A DNA stretch of 64,000 nucleotides from assembly GCA_031366005.1 (NCBI GenBank), contig JANLZB010000076.1, positions 1-64,000 on the forward strand. Reading direction: 5' to 3'. Shown here one piece after another: positions 17,901 through 26,109 of this stretch; within the stretch, counting starts at the first letter, position 1, and each line of letters starts with the position of its first letter. The notes under the pieces were generated by a model that was not told where the DNA came from, did not search any database, and was given only the letters and a program-made list of their open reading frames with translations. The position numbers and the translations under genes are program-made. Source of the DNA: JANLUX01 sp031366005 (lineage in GTDB: Bacteria > Bacteroidota > Bacteroidia > AKYH767-A > OLB10).

Positions 17901-19336
17901 CAAAAAAAGTAAAAGAAATTTTGGTGGCTGATGCAAGCATTCAACCAAACGATACTGCAACAATTATCATTGAGAAAAGAGCTGTGATGCGTCCTCTAAT
18001 GGATGCTACTATTATTGCAAACACAAGCACACGATATCATACAATTAAAGATGCTAACATCACAATTGAAGGTAGAAAAAGTTACAGCGGTACAGGAAAA
18101 TATTCTTATACGGATCCAACAAAAGTTAAACATTTGATTCAGCTGGATAGAATTGGAATTGATACTTCATTGCAAACGTATGCAACGGGTGTAATTCCTG
18201 ATTCAGCAAACTTTCAGTTGAGCACAAATATTTTATATAAAGGAAAAGTAAATATTGTAGCATCCAACCCTCTTCTCAATTTCGATGGTTTTGCAAGAGT
18301 AAATCATAATTGCAATGAGAAATTGGCGGTAAGCTGGTTTGGTTTTGCAGGTGACATTGATCCTGCTGGAGTAAACATTCCTGTGAAGGAACCACGCAAC
18401 GAGAATCATGAAAAATTATTTGCAGGTATTATTTTAAATAGCGACAGCAGTGGTTTCTATTCTGCGTTTCTATCACCAAAACAAAAAGCTACAAATCCTG
18501 AAATAATTTCTACAGAGGGCTTTTTAAGCTATGATCCTAAAACACGTGAATATAAAGTGGGTTCAAAAGAAAAATTAATAAATGCTGATGAACCGGGTAA
18601 CCTTATTGTATTAAATGATGCAAAATGTATAGTGAATGCAGAAGGTACTGTAGATCTCGCATCCAACTTTGGGCAGCTTAAAATAACAACTGTGGGCGCA
18701 GTTTCGAATAATCTTAATAATGATTCAACAAGTTTTGATTTACTGATGGGTCTTGATTTTATGTTTAACGAAGATGCACTGAAGGCGATGGTTGAATTGA
18801 TTACAGGCAATCCAACATTGCAGGCATCTAATGATGCACGACCGGTTTGGAACAGAGGCATGAAACAAATTTTAGGAACAGAGAAAGCAAATAAATTAGT
18901 TTCTGAATTTAATTTGTATGGCGCACCTAAAAAAATTCCGCAGGAATTAGTACAAACAATTTTCCTTACTGATTTAAAATTATATTGGGACAGAATAGCG
19001 CAGGCTTACCGTTCAAAAGGAACCATTGGAGTTGGCTTTATCGGAAAGAATGCAATCAGCAGGCAAATGAAAGGGTATGTTGAAATATTACGAAGAAAAG
19101 GCAATGATGCAATCAGTATTTATCTGGAAGCCGATGCCGCATCATGGTGGTATTTCAATTATAACCGGGGCATTCTTCAGGCAATATCATCTGACGTAAA
19201 ATTCAATGATGCCATACAGGGAATGAAACCGGATAAAAGAGTTGCAAGTACGAAAGATAATAAGCCACCTTATGAATATATGTTGAGCACCGATAGGAAA
19301 AAAGCGGAATTTGTTAAAAGGATGAGTGGACTTTAA
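14924..19336 (+). CDS. Very large secreted Bacteroidota protein of unknown function
   Basis: The product is 1470 aa from the ATG chosen here, which starts a signal peptide (MRICCMLFFICSTNSSFSQ) directly after a palindromic element. Longer in-frame starts exist but would translate that repeat. The sequence is rich in beta-strand patterns, with filament-like statements of a repeated fold (VTIYSDSDSITNPSVQFKY, FNGRVHAGRTDFFGKKFTFNY, DANITIEGRKSYSGTGKY). The C-terminus (DLKLYWDRIAQAYRSKGTIGVGFIGKNAISRQ and the following WWYFNYNRG) is a conserved block I have seen in large uncharacterised Bacteroidota proteins. No T9SS tail or catalytic motif is visible. It probably acts in the periplasm or outer membrane. 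Confidence 0.75.
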   Translation: MRICCMLFFICSTNSSFSQIPKAFSTEPTSFIKEMKSFLELTNKKETEVLIEKFEPVWQTKFSTEEQGVIINTSNNMLKKRLKAFPDFSNYLNALMGFAESGQGKPTFDKWHSSIDKMLTGTSRRFSDYLEICSDLFLSNILYQSGSTTWIASNNNYTFEFDSMPRISFSNIDLTCRSKGDSSVINGVKGVFYPLLKKFIGQGGKIYWTRAGLAPTETYAELKTTEIDLTGSDFVSDSVTFYNKKYFKDALHGKLTEKIIANATPETATYPRFDSYNLNLSIRELIKDADYHGGFSMHGNKMIGSGTKEERATLTFKRNKKPFLIAASRGFIVRTERISSDNAEVTIYSDSDSITNPSVQFKYVNKERMLTLTRNKEAGLTSPFFNTFHQMDIYVDAIYWKVDDPVMDLKMTTGAGESKMTLESSKLFTDERFRKIQGMSDVSPLFTLKQYAEKNSRNIFTPDLAKYLHVNEQQARSLLIFLSNRGFVNYDPDEDVATLNDKLYYYLSAYSNKTDYDMLEMTSVIDAKPNAKLNLLNFDLDMQGVSRIVLSDSQNVFVVPADQQIRLKKNRDFEFNGRVHAGRTDFFGKKFTFNYKDFKFDLENVDSIRLKVLSDELDENGNQKLIPLKSTLQNVTGTLYIDSADNKSSRKNYPRYPIFVSEKESYVYYDAPSIYDGVYKRDNFYFKMEPFTIDSLDNFMPGGLQFDGQLISAGIFPDIKEKIVIRPDYSFGFVKETPPDGYSAYGGKGKYFNHLDLSYSGLLGDGRIEYLSSTTQSRSIVFFPDSTLADSATFDLRNETVAGVAFPQAAGKKVYIHWQPKKDYMMVMKKENDLTVYDNKLSLNGNLKLAAKGLGGNGNAFYSESHLVSNDFYFKPQIYGADTSDFSLNSDDVNVLAIATKNVKSKIDLEKHYGEFISNGKGSYVSFPINQYICFIAQFKWFIDNREVEFGDEQNTKLNINGSDFVSVNPMQDSLRWNAGLARYSLYDYLIKAKKVKEILVADASIQPNDTATIIIEKRAVMRPLMDATIIANTSTRYHTIKDANITIEGRKSYSGTGKYSYTDPTKVKHLIQLDRIGIDTSLQTYATGVIPDSANFQLSTNILYKGKVNIVASNPLLNFDGFARVNHNCNEKLAVSWFGFAGDIDPAGVNIPVKEPRNENHEKLFAGIILNSDSSGFYSAFLSPKQKATNPEIISTEGFLSYDPKTREYKVGSKEKLINADEPGNLIVLNDAKCIVNAEGTVDLASNFGQLKITTVGAVSNNLNNDSTSFDLLMGLDFMFNEDALKAMVELITGNPTLQASNDARPVWNRGMKQILGTEKANKLVSEFNLYGAPKKIPQELVQTIFLTDLKLYWDRIAQAYRSKGTIGVGFIGKNAISRQMKGYVEILRRKGNDAISIYLEADAASWWYFNYNRGILQAISSDVKFNDAIQGMKPDKRVASTKDNKPPYEYMLSTDRKKAEFVKRMSGL

Positions 19337-19408
19337 TGAGCTTAAAAATTATTAGGGAACAATTGAAAATAGGGGTGATAGTTATATCAGTTAGCAAATA
19401 TTTTAGAT

Positions 19409-19441
19409 AATACATCCGCAGAATAACTCTGCGGATGTATT
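19409..19441. terminator. Hairpin between convergent genes
   Basis: A perfect 13-bp stem (AATACATCCGCAG) with a 7-nt loop lies between the 1470-aa gene and the convergent DUF6496 gene. There is no long U tract, so termination is likely rather than certain. Confidence 0.6.
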
Positions 19442-19454
19442 GTGTCCTAAAAAA

Positions 19455-19748
19455 TCAGGACGTACGTTTTTTTGAAGTTGATTTTTTTAAAGATGTTTTT
19501 TTGGTAGCTGTTTTTCTAGATGATTTTTTTGCACTGGAATTTTTGGAAGCAGTTTTTTTGGAAGACGTTTTTTTCTTTGGCACTTTAGCTCCTGCTGATC
19601 GTGCTTCACTCAAACCGATTGCAATAGCTTGCTTCCGGCTTTTTACTTTTCCGCCTTTACCACCTCTGCCTGATTTAAGATCACCATGCTTATACTCATG
19701 CATTACTTTTTCAACTTTATCCTGTGATTTTTTTCCATATTTTGCCAT
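19455..19748 (-). CDS. DUF6496 protein with histone H1-like basic tail
   Basis: The 97-aa protein has an N-terminal DUF6496 part (1 to about 55) with MAKYGKKSQDKVEKVMHEYKHG, a GRGGKGGKV patch and SRKQAIAIGLSEARSAG. Its C-terminal tail (about 56-97) is almost only Lys, Ser, Thr, Ala and Arg in short KKTSSKK-like repeats. The N-terminal pattern is that of small plant-seed-like stress proteins annotated in many bacteria; the tail resembles histone H1 and other nucleoid-binding tails. A DNA-binding role is inferred from charge only. Confidence 0.75.
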   Translation of the reverse strand: MAKYGKKSQDKVEKVMHEYKHGDLKSGRGGKGGKVKSRKQAIAIGLSEARSAGAKVPKKKTSSKKTASKNSSAKKSSRKTATKKTSLKKSTSKKRTS

Positions 19749-19802
19749 AACGTTTTGTTTTTTTTATACATGATGGTAACTAAAAGTGTATGCCATTTGA
19801 AG

Positions 19803-19938
19803 AGAGTCGGCAGTTGGCAATCGGCAGTCAGCAGTTGCTCGCTTTAATCAAAAAAAAATTCCAAATCTTTTTTGATCTGGAGTTTTTTTTATTTACTGCG
19901 TACTGCCGACTTCGTACTGCTGATTGCCAACTGCTAAC
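19803..19938. repeat. Heptamer-type repeats in imperfect inverted orientation, with central terminator
   Basis: The left arm (19805-19841) is built of 7-nt units GGCAGTT, GGCAATC, GGCAGTC, AGCAGTT. The right arm (19895-19938) has TACTGCG, TACTGCC, GACTTCG, TACTGCT, GATTGCC, AACTGCT, which is roughly the complement. Between them lies the terminator of the EF-G paralogue. Confidence 0.6.
19855..19886 (-). terminator. Bidirectional-looking rho-independent terminator after the EF-G paralogue
   Basis: An approximately 13-bp stem centred on CCAAATC / GATCTGG (one mismatch, one G-U) has A-rich and T-rich flanks on both sides, giving a U tract on either strand. On the minus strand it follows the EF-G-like gene. 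Confidence 0.7.
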
Positions 19939-19943
19939 TTAAT

Positions 19944-22073
19944 TCAATGTTCTACTTCCTGTTTCTTATAATCATCCATTAATTTTTTTTGCATCTCACC
20001 AGGCACTGGCGCATATTCAGCAAATTTTACATTTACTCTTCCTCTGCCTTGAGTGATGCTGCGTAAAGAGGTGTTGTATTTATCCAGTTCAGCCAATGGG
20101 GTTTTTGCTTTTATAACCTGATAACCATTTTTACTTTCCATTCCTAATATCATGCTTCTGCGGGTTTGCAATTCACTCATCACATCTCCCATCATACTTT
20201 CCGGTGCTATTGTTTCTACTTCATAGATTGGTTCGAGTAGTTGTGGTTCGGCCTGATGAAATGCTTCTTTGAAAGCCATCATACCGGCAATTTTAAAAGA
20301 AAGATCATTGCTGTCAACCGGGTGCATCTTTCCATCATAAACGCTCACACGCACATCACGCACATACGATCCAGTTAAGGGTCCTTCATTCATTTTTTCC
20401 ATCACACCTTTAATAATGGAAGGGATAAAACGTGTATCAATAACACCACCTGTAATGCAATTATTAAATACAAGCTTACCTCCCCATTTTAAATCCATTA
20501 CTTCGGTATCGCGTACGGGGTAGTCTTTTAATTGTGGCATGCCTTCAAAGTAAGGTTCGATTTTCATATACACCTCACCAAACTGACCTGCACCACCTGA
20601 TTGTTTTTTATGACGATAAGATGCAAGCGCTGGTTTCTGAATAGTTTCACGATACGGTATGCTCGGACGGATATATTCAATATCGAGTTTATATACATGC
20701 TGCAATCTCCATTTGGTTACTGCAAGGTGAAGTTCTCCCTGACCATGTATCAGCAATTGTTTTAATTCACTGCTGTATTCAATCACCAAAGTAGGATCCT
20801 GGGCATGAATTTCAGTTAATACTTCCCCAATTTTTTCATCATCAGCTTTGTTTTTTGCAATAATTGCCGTGCGCACTTTTGGGTCAGGAAAGTGGATAGG
20901 ATCAATATTTCCTTTTGCACCTTTACCATTTAGTGTATGATTGGTTGCCGTATTTTTTAATTTCAATGTAGATCCGATATCACCGGCTTTTAAACGATCA
21001 ATGGAATTGCGGTTTTTTCCATCCATGATAAAAAGCTGACCGATACGTTCAGTAGTATTGGTTTTATCATTCGTAAGCTCCATTCCAACTGACACTTCAC
21101 CGCTCATTACTTTAAAAAAGCTGAGTTTGCCAAGATGTGGTTCAATAAGTGTTTTAAAAACAAAAAGCTGTGTCGGGCGTGATGGATCACATTTTACTTC
21201 TGTACCATCTTCCATCATTTCTGCCGGAGCATCCACTGCCGAAGGTGCAACATTATCAATAAATCCCATCAGCCTTCCGCTGCCCATATCTTTTTTACCG
21301 GATAAACAAAACACAGGAAACACCTGGTGCTTCATCATTCCAATCTTTATTCCTTCACGCAATTCATCTTCATCAAGGTTGCCTTTTTGAAAATATAGCT
21401 CCATCAGCTTCTCATCATTTTCAGCAGCTTTTTCCACTAATTCATTGTGCAGTTTCTCTGCAAGCTCTTTTTCTGCCGGAGGTATAGACAGCTTTTCGGG
21501 CTTGCCACCAGTAGCGGGAAATTTATACATGGTCATCTTCAACAAATCAATAATGCTGTTAAAACCTGCACCCGTACTCACCGGATATTGCATCACTGTA
21601 ACTGCGTTTCCGAAAAATCTTTTTGCATCTTCCAGTGTTTCATTAAAATTAGCCATTTCATGGTCGAGCTGGTTAATGGCAATGATGGTTGGTTTATTGT
21701 ATTTATCAATATAACTCCAAAGTAATTCAGTGCCTACTTCAATTCCATGCTGGGCATGTAAAAGCATTACAGCAGTATCGCTAACACGAATGGAGGAAAT
21801 TACTTCACCGATAAAATCATCAAGACCGGGTGTATCAATAATATTAATTTTATAATCTTTCCACTCAGTGTGTAGCGTAGTTGCGTAAATGGAGTTGCCA
21901 CGCTCGTGTTCAATTTCATGAAAATCAGAAACGGTGTTTTTATCTTCCACCGTTCCTCTGCGGTTAATTAAACCGGCTTCAAACATCATGGTTTCGGCAA
22001 GAGTAGTCTTGCCGCTTTTCGCAGAGCCAATCAACGCCACGTTTTTAATGTGTTTCTCATCGTAAGTTTTCAT
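19944..22073 (-). CDS. EF-G paralogue with altered GTPase centre (EF-G2-like)
   Basis: The 709-aa protein has all EF-G domains: GTPase domain (1 to about 285), domain II, domain III (about 385-460) and domains IV-V (from about 465, ending TQGRGRVNVKFAEYAPVP). The P-loop GSAKSGKT (16-23) is intact. In the G3 motif, where EF-G has DTPGHVDF, this reads DTPGLDDF, so Leu84 replaces the catalytic His. The switch-I RGITI reads RGNSI and G4 NKxD reads NQLD. Known EF-G2 paralogues with a lost His are poor GTPases; one in Bacteroides is reported to support translation without GTP hydrolysis. It is likely a conditional translocase rather than the housekeeping fusA. It is a single-gene unit with a tandem repeat leader. 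Confidence 0.85.
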   Translation of the reverse strand: MKTYDEKHIKNVALIGSAKSGKTTLAETMMFEAGLINRRGTVEDKNTVSDFHEIEHERGNSIYATTLHTEWKDYKINIIDTPGLDDFIGEVISSIRVSDTAVMLLHAQHGIEVGTELLWSYIDKYNKPTIIAINQLDHEMANFNETLEDAKRFFGNAVTVMQYPVSTGAGFNSIIDLLKMTMYKFPATGGKPEKLSIPPAEKELAEKLHNELVEKAAENDEKLMELYFQKGNLDEDELREGIKIGMMKHQVFPVFCLSGKKDMGSGRLMGFIDNVAPSAVDAPAEMMEDGTEVKCDPSRPTQLFVFKTLIEPHLGKLSFFKVMSGEVSVGMELTNDKTNTTERIGQLFIMDGKNRNSIDRLKAGDIGSTLKLKNTATNHTLNGKGAKGNIDPIHFPDPKVRTAIIAKNKADDEKIGEVLTEIHAQDPTLVIEYSSELKQLLIHGQGELHLAVTKWRLQHVYKLDIEYIRPSIPYRETIQKPALASYRHKKQSGGAGQFGEVYMKIEPYFEGMPQLKDYPVRDTEVMDLKWGGKLVFNNCITGGVIDTRFIPSIIKGVMEKMNEGPLTGSYVRDVRVSVYDGKMHPVDSNDLSFKIAGMMAFKEAFHQAEPQLLEPIYEVETIAPESMMGDVMSELQTRRSMILGMESKNGYQVIKAKTPLAELDKYNTSLRSITQGRGRVNVKFAEYAPVPGEMQKKLMDDYKKQEVEH

Positions 22074-22079
22074 AACATT

Positions 22080-22114
22080 AAGTTTAAGTTTAAGTTTAAA
22101 GTTTTTGGTTTAAC
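22080..22114. repeat. Tandem AACTTA/AACTTTA repeat in leader of EF-G paralogue
   Basis: On the coding strand AACTTAA-type units are repeated four to five times between about -7 and -41 of the ATG. This is one of several start-proximal short repeats in the window. Confidence 0.55.
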
Positions 22115-22286
22115 ATTAGGATTTAATATTTGGTAGTTATTGTTGCATTTGTCAAAATAACTTTGAACTTTAACCATTCAACATTATACCAGTTTGTTTT
22201 CCCTGTTTAAAAATACATTTTTTTTAGATCCTTTATTTTTTTTATGAAAACTGAATGATAAAATGATAAAATTAGCAACATCCTCG

Positions 22287-22317
22287 TTGGAATGAAACCA
22301 TATTGGAAGTATATTTG
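22287..22317 (+). promoter_or_regulatory. Bacteroidota promoter of the DUF6799 gene
   Basis: TTGG (one mismatch to the -33 TTTG), a 19-nt spacer and a perfect -7 TATATTTG, 31 nt upstream of the ATG. Confidence 0.6.
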
Positions 22318-22348
22318 CTTTTGAATAAACCAAAAAAAAGAAAATCAT

Positions 22349-22741
22349 ATGAAAAAATTATTAATCGTATTTGCATTTGCAGGAATTGCAACAGCAAGTA
22401 ATGCACAGGCTACCAAAGCAAAGCCTAAAGCTCAACAGTCAGCAAAAGAAGTTGTGAAGCCACAAGCTGAAACACAGGAATATGTTACCCGTTTAGATGG
22501 TAAACTGGTGGTAGTAAAAGGAGATATCAGTGCACCGATGCAGATGGAAGTGATGAAATTTGATAATGGTAACTACATTACTCCGGATGGTGTATTTGTT
22601 TATAACAACAGCAGCGAAAAAGTGATGCTGGAGGAAGGACAAAGAGTGGATATGAAAGGTAATCTTATCGGAAGAGTAAAAACTGAAGATAAGCCAGTTC
22701 ATGATCAGCCAATGCAAGCTGTTCCGGCAGATGTAAAGTAA
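22349..22741 (+). CDS. Secreted DUF6799 protein
   Basis: The 130-aa protein has a signal peptide (1 to about 20, ending SNAQ), a Lys/Ala/Gln linker and a DUF6799 domain (about 45-110): YVTRLDGKLVVVKGDISAPM, then VMKFDNGNYITPDGVFVYNNSSEKVMLEEGQRVDMKGNLIG. The repeated pattern of a short strand ending in a glycine turn suggests a small beta-structure. It is periplasmic or exported. No function is known. It has its own promoter and terminator, so it is monocistronic. Confidence 0.75.
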   Translation: MKKLLIVFAFAGIATASNAQATKAKPKAQQSAKEVVKPQAETQEYVTRLDGKLVVVKGDISAPMQMEVMKFDNGNYITPDGVFVYNNSSEKVMLEEGQRVDMKGNLIGRVKTEDKPVHDQPMQAVPADVK

Positions 22742-22762
22742 TTAATAAGACAATTAAATTTT

Positions 22763-22798
22763 AAAGCGGCTTCAGTTTAAATTGAAAGCCGCTTTTTG
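22763..22798 (+). terminator. Rho-independent terminator after the DUF6799 gene
   Basis: A GC-rich stem (AAAGCGGCTT / AAGCCGCTTT) is followed by TTGTTTTA, directly downstream of the stop and ahead of the tRNA. Confidence 0.8.
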
Positions 22799-22835
22799 TT
22801 TTACTAAAGTTTGTTTTCTTTGCAGCCCATTAAAT

Positions 22836-22909
<74 letters not shown>

Positions 22910-23053
22910 CAAAATTTTGTTTTAGAAACAAGAAAATAATTCTTTCTCATTTTCTCTTTTGTTTTTCTTTTATTGTCTTTCTTCAATTAAACAAATTCCA
23001 ATTCAAATTAGGTTCCATATACTTTTATTCTGCAACTGAAACGATTACACTTT

Positions 23054-23061
23054 TAAATTTG
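23054..23061 (+). promoter_or_regulatory. Promoter -7 element upstream of the S4-domain gene
   Basis: TAAATTTG matches TANNTTTG and lies 8 nt before the ATG, so the mRNA would be nearly leaderless. No -33 match is seen. Confidence 0.45.
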
Positions 23062-23069
23062 CAAACGAT

Positions 23070-23465
23070 ATGGAACTCAGCAAAACCCGGCTCGACAAAT
23101 GGCTTTATGCAGTGCGCATTTATAAAACACGTAGCATGGCAGCCGAGGCATGTGATAAAAATTCTGTGCAGGTAAATGGGTTGGATGCCAAACCTGCACG
23201 CAATGTAAAAACCAGTGATCATATAATAATACACATGGGTCCTTATAAAAAACATGTGAAGGTGTTGCAGCTCTCAGAAAAAAGAATGGGAGCGCCCATG
23301 GTAGTTAATTATTATACTGACATTACTCCGGCTGATGAGCAGGAAAAACTAAAAGCATACAAAGCTGCAATGGCAAGCTACGGAGTGCGCGGTGCCGGAC
23401 GGCCCACCAAGAAAGATCGCAGAGACCTGGATGAGTTTTATGACTGGCGGGAAGAGGCAGAGTAG
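23070..23465 (+). CDS. hslR: S4-domain RNA-binding protein (Hsp15-like)
   Basis: The 131-aa protein has an N-terminal S4 domain (about 3-60): RLDKWLYAVRIYKTRSMAAEAC, then VQVNGLDAKPARNVKTSDHI. A basic C-terminal extension follows (GAGRPTKKDRRDLDEFYDW), as in Hsp15. In E. coli Hsp15 recycles 50S subunits that carry a stalled nascent chain. Its stop codon lies in the left arm of a perfect inverted repeat before gldF. Confidence 0.85.
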   Translation: MELSKTRLDKWLYAVRIYKTRSMAAEACDKNSVQVNGLDAKPARNVKTSDHIIIHMGPYKKHVKVLQLSEKRMGAPMVVNYYTDITPADEQEKLKAYKAAMASYGVRGAGRPTKKDRRDLDEFYDWREEAE

Positions 23466-23532
23466 CAGCAGTAAGCAGTGACAGAATGCAGTTTTAATTG
23501 CCTGCCTACTGTCACTGCTTACTGCTGCTACT
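23461..23532. repeat. Perfect 24-bp inverted repeat between hslR and gldF
   Basis: Arms at 23461-23484 and 23509-23532 are exact complements (GCAGTAA GCAGTGA words of 7 nt) around a 24-nt loop. The left arm includes the hslR stop codon. It could terminate hslR transcription or block readthrough into gldF. Confidence 0.8.
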
Positions 23533-23540
23533 TTTTCATC

Positions 23541-23548
23541 TATTTTTG
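23541..23548 (+). promoter_or_regulatory. Promoter -7 element of gldF
   Basis: TATTTTTG matches TANNTTTG, 16 nt upstream of the gldF ATG and just beyond the inverted repeat. Confidence 0.5.
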
Positions 23549-23564
23549 CCATCCTTTACAAAAC

Positions 23565-24299
23565 ATGCTCGCACTTTTATCCAAAGAAATCAACAGCTTT
23601 TTAAATTCGCTGATAGGATACATTGTAATAATTGTTTTTTTAGTCACCATAGGTTTGTTCTTATGGGTATTTCCCGGTGGAGAAATGAATATACTGGATA
23701 GCGGTTATGCTACCATTGAACCTTTGTTTGCGATTACCCCTTGGGTTTATCTTTTTTTAATTCCTGCTGTTACAATGCGTTTGTTTTCAGAAGAAAAAAA
23801 AACAGGCACCATTGAACTATTACTTACTAAACCACTCACCGAACTTCAGGTAGTTATTGCAAAATATCTAAGCGGGGTAATACTTGTACTCATTTCATTA
23901 ATACCCACGCTCATTTATTATTTCACCGTTTATCGCTACAGTATTCCATTGGGGAATGTAGATAGTGGCGGAACCTGGGGAAGTTACATTGGTTTGCTTT
24001 TGCTGGGAGCGGTGTTTGTTTCCATCGGATTGTTTGGTTCAGCATTGGCAGATAACCAGGTGGTGGCATTTATCATTGCGTTGTTATTGTGCATTGTTTG
24101 TTTCAGAGGTTTTGAAACATTGGCTGCTATCTCACCGCAAGGATGGTTAAATAATTTATTTGCAAACCTAAGCATTAATGCGCATTATATCAGCATGAGC
24201 AGAGGTGTGATAGATACGCGCGATGTGATTTATTTCTTAAGTGTTATTTTGCTTTTCCTGATGCTTACAAAGATTAAATTAGAGAGCAGAAAATGGTGA
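23565..24299 (+). CDS. gldF: Gliding-motility ABC transporter permease GldF
   Basis: The 244-aa ABC-2 type permease has about six membrane helices. The start MLALLSKEINSFLNSLIGY is the usual GldF N-terminus; a longer in-frame start exists but would run through the intergenic repeat. The conserved SEEKKTGTIELLLTKPLTELQVVIAKYLSG loop is typical of ABC-2 exporters. GldF works with GldG and the ATPase GldA; these were linked to gliding in Flavobacterium, though they are absent from some gliding relatives. gldG follows after 41 nt. gldA is not in the window. Confidence 0.9.
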   Translation: MLALLSKEINSFLNSLIGYIVIIVFLVTIGLFLWVFPGGEMNILDSGYATIEPLFAITPWVYLFLIPAVTMRLFSEEKKTGTIELLLTKPLTELQVVIAKYLSGVILVLISLIPTLIYYFTVYRYSIPLGNVDSGGTWGSYIGLLLLGAVFVSIGLFGSALADNQVVAFIIALLLCIVCFRGFETLAAISPQGWLNNLFANLSINAHYISMSRGVIDTRDVIYFLSVILLFLMLTKIKLESRKW

Positions 24300-24340
24300 A
24301 AGAAAGGTTGAGTTATGAATTTTGAGTTATGAATTAATTG

Positions 24341-26026
24341 ATGAGAAATCAGAAAACACAAAACATCATTCAGCTTACGCTGGTTATAGGCATTATTATT
24401 CTTGCAAATGTGGTTTCTTCATTCGTGTTCAAACGTATTGACCTCACTGCTGATAAACGTTTTACACTTTCACAATCCAGCAAAAATTTAGTAGGTAATT
24501 TAAAAGACATTGTATATGTTAAAGTTTATCTCGAAGGAGATTTTCCTGCCGGGTTTACAAAGCTGCGCAATGCCACTCAGGAATTGTTGGACGAAATGCG
24601 TACTTATGCAAAAGGGAATTTAGAATATGAGTTTATTGATCCTTCGGCAAATCCTGATCCGAAGGAAAGAAATAAACTTTATCGCCAGCTTGCAGAGAAA
24701 GGATTGCAACCCACCAATCTGGAAGAGAATAATAAAGAAGGTTCCACTCAGAAAATAATTTTTCCCGGAGCTCTTGTCAGCTTCAGCAATCAGGAAATAC
24801 CAGTGCAATTGTTAAAGGATCAATTGGGAACTCCTGCTGCTCAAATGCTGAATAACTCTATCCAGAACTTAGAGTATGAAATAACAAGCGCCATTCATAA
24901 AGTAACCAATCCTTATAAACCCGGTGTTGCTTTTTTAGAAGGTCATGGTGAATTATCAGCTCATGATGTAGAAGATCTTAGTAATACCCTGCAAAGTTCT
25001 TATGAGGTAAAGCGTGTGAGTATTGATGGCAAGTTAAATAGTCTTGATGAATTTCGCGCTGTAATTATTGCAAAGCCTGATACCGCATTTAACGAAAAGG
25101 ATAAGTTCATTATTGATCAGTATATAATGCGTGGTGGCAAAGTAATCTGGATGATTGACCAGATGCAGGTAATGATGGACAGTTTATCTACACGGGGCGA
25201 AACAATGGCATTGGCGCGAAGCCTTAATTTGGAAGATATGCTTTTCCGTTACGGTGTGCGCATCAATTATGATTTGCTGCTTGATCTGCAAAGTGCACCA
25301 ATACCGGTAGTGACAGGTTACATCGGCAATCAACCCCGGCAACAGTTGCGTCCGTGGTTTTATTTTCCGGTGCTCACACCTTCTTCGCATCATGTTATTG
25401 TAAACAATCTTAATTCCATTCGTTCGCAGTTTATAAGCAGCATGGATACCATCACTACTTCAGGAGTAAATAAAACGGTACTGTTGAATACATCACGTTA
25501 TACGCGGATACTCACAGCACCTGTGCGTGTGAGCTTAGGTATTATGCAGTTAAAACCCGATCCTAAACAATTTAACCAGCATGATATTCCGGTGGCTGTT
25601 TTACTCGAAGGCAATTTTGAATCTTTATATAAAAACCGTGTTCCCCCGGCAATTGCACAGGACTCAACTATTGCGTTTAAGGAACAATCAGCCAAGCCAA
25701 CAAAAATGGTGGTGGTATCTGATGGAGATATACTGCGGAATGATTACAACCGTGGCCATGCACTTGCTTTAGGATATGATAAATATTCGGGAAGTACATT
25801 TGGCAACAAAGATTTCATGCAGAACATAGTTGACTATATATGTGATGATTCAGGAATAATGACAGTGCGGAGCAAAGAGTTCAAGTTGCGTATGCTTGAT
25901 CCTGCTGTGGTTGAATCACAATACACCACTTTACAACTTGTCAATTGCTTGGTGCCTGTTGCTGTTGTTATGCTTTTCGGAATTTTTAAATTTTACCGGA
26001 GAAAAAGAAAATACACCCGTGCATAA
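24341..26026 (+). CDS. gldG: Gliding-motility ABC transporter auxiliary protein GldG
   Basis: The 561-aa protein has an N-terminal membrane anchor (about 12-31), the family block RIDLTADKRFTLSQSSKNL, a large extracytoplasmic region (ABC-type uncharacterised transport domain with VAFLEGHGELSAHDVEDL near 195 and VIWMIDQMQVMMDSL) and a final helix (about 530-553). The ATG is preferred over a TTG one codon earlier. It is the partner of GldF. Two copies of the GAGTTATGAATT word lie in the leader. Confidence 0.9.
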   Translation: MRNQKTQNIIQLTLVIGIIILANVVSSFVFKRIDLTADKRFTLSQSSKNLVGNLKDIVYVKVYLEGDFPAGFTKLRNATQELLDEMRTYAKGNLEYEFIDPSANPDPKERNKLYRQLAEKGLQPTNLEENNKEGSTQKIIFPGALVSFSNQEIPVQLLKDQLGTPAAQMLNNSIQNLEYEITSAIHKVTNPYKPGVAFLEGHGELSAHDVEDLSNTLQSSYEVKRVSIDGKLNSLDEFRAVIIAKPDTAFNEKDKFIIDQYIMRGGKVIWMIDQMQVMMDSLSTRGETMALARSLNLEDMLFRYGVRINYDLLLDLQSAPIPVVTGYIGNQPRQQLRPWFYFPVLTPSSHHVIVNNLNSIRSQFISSMDTITTSGVNKTVLLNTSRYTRILTAPVRVSLGIMQLKPDPKQFNQHDIPVAVLLEGNFESLYKNRVPPAIAQDSTIAFKEQSAKPTKMVVVSDGDILRNDYNRGHALALGYDKYSGSTFGNKDFMQNIVDYICDDSGIMTVRSKEFKLRMLDPAVVESQYTTLQLVNCLVPVAVVMLFGIFKFYRRKRKYTRA

Positions 26027-26109
26027 TTGAATAGTAATATTATTGATGACGATAATCAAACAGTGATTACATTTATTTACATTTAATTTGCGCTCCCTTA
26101 AAACTACTC

